A stretch of DNA of 64,000 bases. Source: JAYYPW01 sp036128855. Lineage in GTDB: Bacteria > Pseudomonadota > Gammaproteobacteria > Comchoanobacterales > Comchoanobacteraceae. Of this stretch, positions 60,491-64,000 are shown piece by piece (position 1 is the stretch's first letter; each line of letters begins with the position of its first letter). The stretch is taken from contig JAYYPW010000013.1 in NCBI GenBank assembly GCA_036128855.1, forward strand, positions 62,001 through 126,000. Direction: 5' to 3'. The translations under genes were made by a program, and so were the position numbers. The notes beneath the pieces were generated by a model. The model was given only the letters and a program-made list of their open reading frames with translations. It searched no databases and had not been told where the DNA came from.

Positions 60491-63364
60491 ATGTATATTG
60501 AAAATTATCTCTACCATATTTTACTAAATCAAACTAAACAAGACTCTTTCAACGACGAAGATATACATATTTTTTTACTCATCAAAAAGACATCTTGGTA
60601 TATCGATAATGTTTCTACAGACGAAGATGTACATCTAATGGCCAGTACATCCTTTTCACAACACAAGCGAGGACAGATTTATCTGAATGAATTAATACCT
60701 GAAGAAATAGATTCAGAAACGCTTACTAAAAACAAAATTCGTGAATTTGCTTCCATATTTAAAAACATACTAATTAATGGTATCGATGAAAAAGAAATCA
60801 GTAAGATGAACATGGGTCAGTTTAGGATTGAATCTTTGAGCGATTTACAAGATACATTTAAGAATGTAAACAACACTGAGAGACTTAGATTAAAAAAGAT
60901 TATTACAGATCAAGCTATAGAAAAAATACTCAAAGGAAATTCTTCCATACAGAGAATAGAAATTACAAACGAAAATCGTAGCGAATTCATTGCATCCATT
61001 GAAGAAAAATATAGCTCGAGTACTTTTTTTCTAATAAAAAATAGTGAAGAAAACACCGAGTTAAGTGAGTCTATTATTGCTGAAAAATGTAAAAAATCAG
61101 TAAGTGATGACTCATCCATAAACTATATACTAGAAATACATGGTGATTCGACAGAAAGTATGATAATAAAAGCAGAGCAAGAGACAATCATAAAATTAAT
61201 AGATGACCTACCTGCTTATACAGAAGAGAATACTGATACACAGATAACTACTCAATTAACAAGTAGTCTTGCAAGATATTATAAACGTACTACGGCCATA
61301 AAATTTTGTGACCTGATGATAAATTTTGATAATATTACTGTGGATATAGCACCTATTTTAGGGTTATTGACATATACGTTTGCCAAAAAAGAAGATGATA
61401 ATGAGCAATTAAAAGATTACGACCGCCTAAATATGCTAGAAAACTGGTGCTTTGATTGTCAAACTGCACATGGTAATAATGCTAGTTGTTGGGAAGGATC
61501 TGTTGAAAGAGCCAGTTTTTTGGGATATTGCTTCATGGAAGCAGAAAGAGAAGCTACCCACACTAGCTCAAAAAATGCCATAAACAATTATTTTAAGGTC
61601 CTTGCGGATGCCTATGCTGGAAATAAAATCAATAGTATAGATAATCTACCCGATCCACTACTAGCTCAGCTGACAGCTATAGCCATCCTAAAACGTTACC
61701 AAAACAAAAAGGACAACAAACTTAAAATACCTAAATGGGAAGTAAATTCCTCCGGCCAGCTATCTGATGCAACATGCGAGTGGATAAGTACAAAAGGCTA
61801 TGATGAGCTAAACAGTTTAGTTGAAGACTACGTAGAAAATCCAAGTAGTCCAAAACTATTAAAGGATCGTCTAATTAGATTCTATTTACCGATCATGGAA
61901 GAGATATTACAAGAAATTGGCTATAGTCCATATCAAGCTCAAATAACTCTATACACTGCAACATTTGAACCATTTTCAAGCTATGAAGAAATATCGAATA
62001 AATCGATGCAGCATTGGGCGTATATACTATCTAGTGCCTTAAATCTTCTAACAAAAGATGTGAGATTTCGACAAGGTAACTTTCCAGATTCTTTCGATAG
62101 TTTTGCAAAAGATATAAAAAAAAGATGGTATGAACCAATTTATATAGCATTTGACCGGGTCCTTGCATGTGAAACATCAGACATAAAAGAATACTTATGG
62201 GACGAAAATACTAGCTTAATGATTCCCCCACTAAGAGACGAGACACAAATTAAACGATGCGTTGCACTATTAGAAAACCCAGAGACAAAATTCTGGAAAG
62301 AAACAATGTGGCCATGCATATTCAGTACAGATAGTAATATATTAGCCCAATTATTACCCTTTTTATCCAGTGAAACACTAGAATCACAAGATTCTATAGG
62401 TAACACCATTGCACATTATGGATTAACTTTCGCATCAACAGACCTCTTTGTAAAAATATTAGACAAAATGTCCATAGATAGTTTACAAATACAAAATGAA
62501 AATGGTGATAATGTTTTACTCTATTTGATAGACCAGGGTCTAGAAAGCAGCGATAGTGAATTTGAACATTCAGAAATAACGATACAAATGATAGATATAT
62601 TGTGCAAAAAAATGCCTTATGCATATCTCATACACAGAAATTATGAAAGAGAAAATATTCTAGATATGTGCTACAATCAGAATCTTAATATGGCATATAC
62701 AATCGAAGCTAGCGAAAACGATAACCCCGAAAAAGTTCAATTAACCACAATAAACAAAGTGTTTTTTCATCTAATAAAAATACTACCTGTAGACATATTT
62801 TTTGATGGAAACGAACATTGCTTAGCAAAAAAATTATTTACAGGACCACAGTACAAATGGCTCCAGCCACACAGAATACACATCCTAGAACGTCTTGAGC
62901 AAAAGCATCTAGATTTCAAATTTAGTAATGATAGTTCATTTCTACAAACTACATTACAAAAATCCAACCATGAGTGTGCTAAAACATTAATTGGGAAAAT
63001 GAGTCGTGAACAACTCCTATACAAAGATGCTCATAAACAAACAGCCTCAGATATTATCCAAGGCATTATTAGCTGGTGCCCTAGTGTAGATATTGAAAAA
63101 TTTGAACAATCAGCAAAATATATTGCTGAACGAATTGCCTATTTTGATGAAATCACAAAAAAAGAAATAGCAAGTAATAACAAGAAAAATCCTCTTCAGC
63201 CGATATCCACTCATCCCAAAGGTGGAGCACTAGCGTCTGTATCACTGATGAAAAAAAACACAAGCACAGAAAAAGCAACTCAAGATGATGATGAATCAGA
63301 CAGCGATAGCGACAGTGACAAAAGAGGGTTATTTCGAATAACCAATGGTAACAAAAAAATATAG
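60491..63364 (+). CDS. giant ankyrin-like protein, putative effector
   Basis: 957 residues, cytosolic in character, no signal peptide. The first 600 residues are unrecognised, with a Cys-containing block LENWCFDCQTAHGNNASCWE (about 316-335). From about residue 632 the sequence has ankyrin-like repeats: DSIGNTIAHYGLTFASTDLF, LQIQNENGDNVLLYLIDQGL and weaker copies up to about 875 (SFLQTTLQKSNHECAKTLIG). The last 40 residues are acidic then basic (DDDESDSDSD, RGLFRITNGN). Ankyrin proteins are frequent effectors of intracellular bacteria; effector status is inferred. Third gene of the U-box/ankyrin run, all on the plus strand. Confidence 0.65.
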   Translation: MYIENYLYHILLNQTKQDSFNDEDIHIFLLIKKTSWYIDNVSTDEDVHLMASTSFSQHKRGQIYLNELIPEEIDSETLTKNKIREFASIFKNILINGIDEKEISKMNMGQFRIESLSDLQDTFKNVNNTERLRLKKIITDQAIEKILKGNSSIQRIEITNENRSEFIASIEEKYSSSTFFLIKNSEENTELSESIIAEKCKKSVSDDSSINYILEIHGDSTESMIIKAEQETIIKLIDDLPAYTEENTDTQITTQLTSSLARYYKRTTAIKFCDLMINFDNITVDIAPILGLLTYTFAKKEDDNEQLKDYDRLNMLENWCFDCQTAHGNNASCWEGSVERASFLGYCFMEAEREATHTSSKNAINNYFKVLADAYAGNKINSIDNLPDPLLAQLTAIAILKRYQNKKDNKLKIPKWEVNSSGQLSDATCEWISTKGYDELNSLVEDYVENPSSPKLLKDRLIRFYLPIMEEILQEIGYSPYQAQITLYTATFEPFSSYEEISNKSMQHWAYILSSALNLLTKDVRFRQGNFPDSFDSFAKDIKKRWYEPIYIAFDRVLACETSDIKEYLWDENTSLMIPPLRDETQIKRCVALLENPETKFWKETMWPCIFSTDSNILAQLLPFLSSETLESQDSIGNTIAHYGLTFASTDLFVKILDKMSIDSLQIQNENGDNVLLYLIDQGLESSDSEFEHSEITIQMIDILCKKMPYAYLIHRNYERENILDMCYNQNLNMAYTIEASENDNPEKVQLTTINKVFFHLIKILPVDIFFDGNEHCLAKKLFTGPQYKWLQPHRIHILERLEQKHLDFKFSNDSSFLQTTLQKSNHECAKTLIGKMSREQLLYKDAHKQTASDIIQGIISWCPSVDIEKFEQSAKYIAERIAYFDEITKKEIASNNKKNPLQPISTHPKGGALASVSLMKKNTSTEKATQDDDESDSDSDSDKRGLFRITNGNKKI

Positions 63365-63527
63365 AGCAAGACATAAACTTTATATTTGCGCATACAAAAA
63401 AATAATAATGAGATAGACGAAAGTGGTTATTTTAGTCTTGTATTATATTTTATGAAAAAAGAAAATTCTTAGATAAAAATTATTTTTAGAAAAATGCTAT
63501 TTGCCTACTACACAAACCTATGCCATA
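63365..63527. other. short intergenic, out-of-frame signal-like start
   Basis: An ATG at 63494 opens a frame giving MLFAYYTNLCHSANKVMLHK followed by the signal-like YYFFCILLSIFFTV; it ends in TAA at 63602-63604, while the mature yejA-like sequence continues in another frame (see next entry). Confidence 0.4.
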
Positions 63528-64000
63528 GTGCAAATAAAGTCATGTTGCATAAAGTTATGTACTATTTTTTTTGTATCTTACTGTCCATATTTTTTACAGT
63601 TAACCAAGCAAGAGAATTGCATTATATAAGCTTAGGAAACGCGAAATATGCTACTGATTTCACACATTTTGAATATACCAACCCAAACGCTCCTCCAGGT
63701 GGGAACCTCACTCAAATAGCTTACGGAAGCTTCGATAATGTAAATCCGTTCATCTTATCTGGAATAGCGGCAAGTGGGCTAGGTAATACTTTTGACTCAT
63801 TAGCAATACGATCATTAGATGAGCCACACAGTGTGTACGGTTTGATTGCAGAGACATTTGACATAGATTATAGTCAAAATAAGATGACGGTTAAAATTCG
63901 TAAAAATGCTTTCTTTTCGGATGGAACCCCCGTTCTTGCACGAGATATTATTACAACTTGGCAAACACTTAAAACACACGGCCATCCATATTATCAACAG
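63528..64000 (+). CDS. yejA: YejA-like extracellular solute-binding protein (3' end outside)
   Basis: Start of an oligopeptide/microcin-C-type ABC transporter binding protein (SBP family 5), about 157 codons visible. Diagnostic words: HFEYTNPNAPPGGNLTQIAY, GSFDNVNPFILSGI, EPHSVYGLIAETFDID and VKIRKNAFFSDGTPVLARDI. E. coli YejABEF and the Rhizobium-type importers carry peptides across the inner membrane. The N-terminus is unclear: the mature frame has only GTG (63528) or TTG (63501, 63618) starts, while an ATG-started signal peptide lies in another frame (63494 or 63557). A one-base insertion in a T-run would explain this; otherwise the GTG gives a shorter hydrophobic leader. Confidence 0.75.

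Noticed and set aside
1..64000. CRISPR array, insertion sequence, transposase, integrase, prophage, rRNA operon or toxin-antitoxin pair
   Set aside because: Searched by eye for regular repeats, transposase or integrase motifs, rRNA words and typical toxin-antitoxin pairs; none could be supported in this window.

Overview
The window comes from an AT-rich bacterial chromosome using the standard code. It most resembles a host-associated, probably intracellular gammaproteobacterium (Legionella/Coxiella/Berkiella-like lifestyle). The gammaproteobacterial signs are the order rpmI-rplT-pheS-pheT-ihfA followed by tRNA-Pro, the ubiE-ubiJ-ubiB operon with its ATGA-type overlaps, and a YceI/cytochrome b561 cluster. 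The intracellular signs are low G+C, loose packing, several decaying genes (comEC, a porin-like gene, perhaps yejA), and many genes for eukaryote-like proteins: F-box plus RCC1, BspA-type leucine-rich repeats, two membrane-anchored U-box proteins, an ankyrin-like giant and a duplicated FkbM methyltransferase. The exact genus cannot be fixed from this sequence alone.

Layout. 1-2.1 kb: 5' two thirds of gyrA (minus strand). 2.2-3.8 kb: an F-box/RCC1 protein. 3.9-11.5 kb, minus strand: mutL, an orphan membrane protein, tRNA-Pro(GGG), then the rpmI-rplT-pheS-pheT-ihfA operon with a clear sigma70 promoter; infC is not next to rpmI as it usually is. 11.7-14.5 kb: an envelope-type orphan and a broken comEC. 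14.5-18.4 kb: an orphan membrane protein, the overlapping tgt-yhhQ queuosine salvage pair, and another orphan. 18.7-31 kb: housekeeping genes (uvrB, aspartate aminotransferase, tRNA-Asn, thiol-disulfide protein, acyl-CoA dehydrogenase, fumC, DUF2797, SH3, alkyladenine glycosylase) among small orphans. 31-39 kb: cation antiporter, CDP-alcohol phosphatidyltransferase, an outer-membrane barrel fused to a GT25-like domain, and a two-gene ABC transporter. 39-46.5 kb: clpB, lspA, a lipoprotein, and an eukaryote-type ileS. 46.9-48.2 kb: a dead and a living copy of one small barrel gene, each with the same promoter arrangement. 48.4-53.5 kb: ubiEJB, a small orphan, then yceI-cybB-yceI, all linked to quinones. 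53.5-63.4 kb: an island of eukaryote-like genes. The window ends inside a yejA-like solute-binding protein.

The most unusual items are: (1) the membrane U-box pair beside the ankyrin-like protein; (2) the barrel-GT25 fusion; (3) the paired ABC half-transporters, whose active-site defects are complementary, so the heterodimer should have one good and one degenerate ATP site; (4) a Tgt whose pocket residues differ from preQ1-type enzymes in the direction of queuine users, translationally overlapped with its transporter; (5) three genes whose promoter -10 box ends 5-6 bases before the start codon, suggesting leaderless mRNAs.

All identifications rest on reading motifs and domain order by eye; no database search was run.
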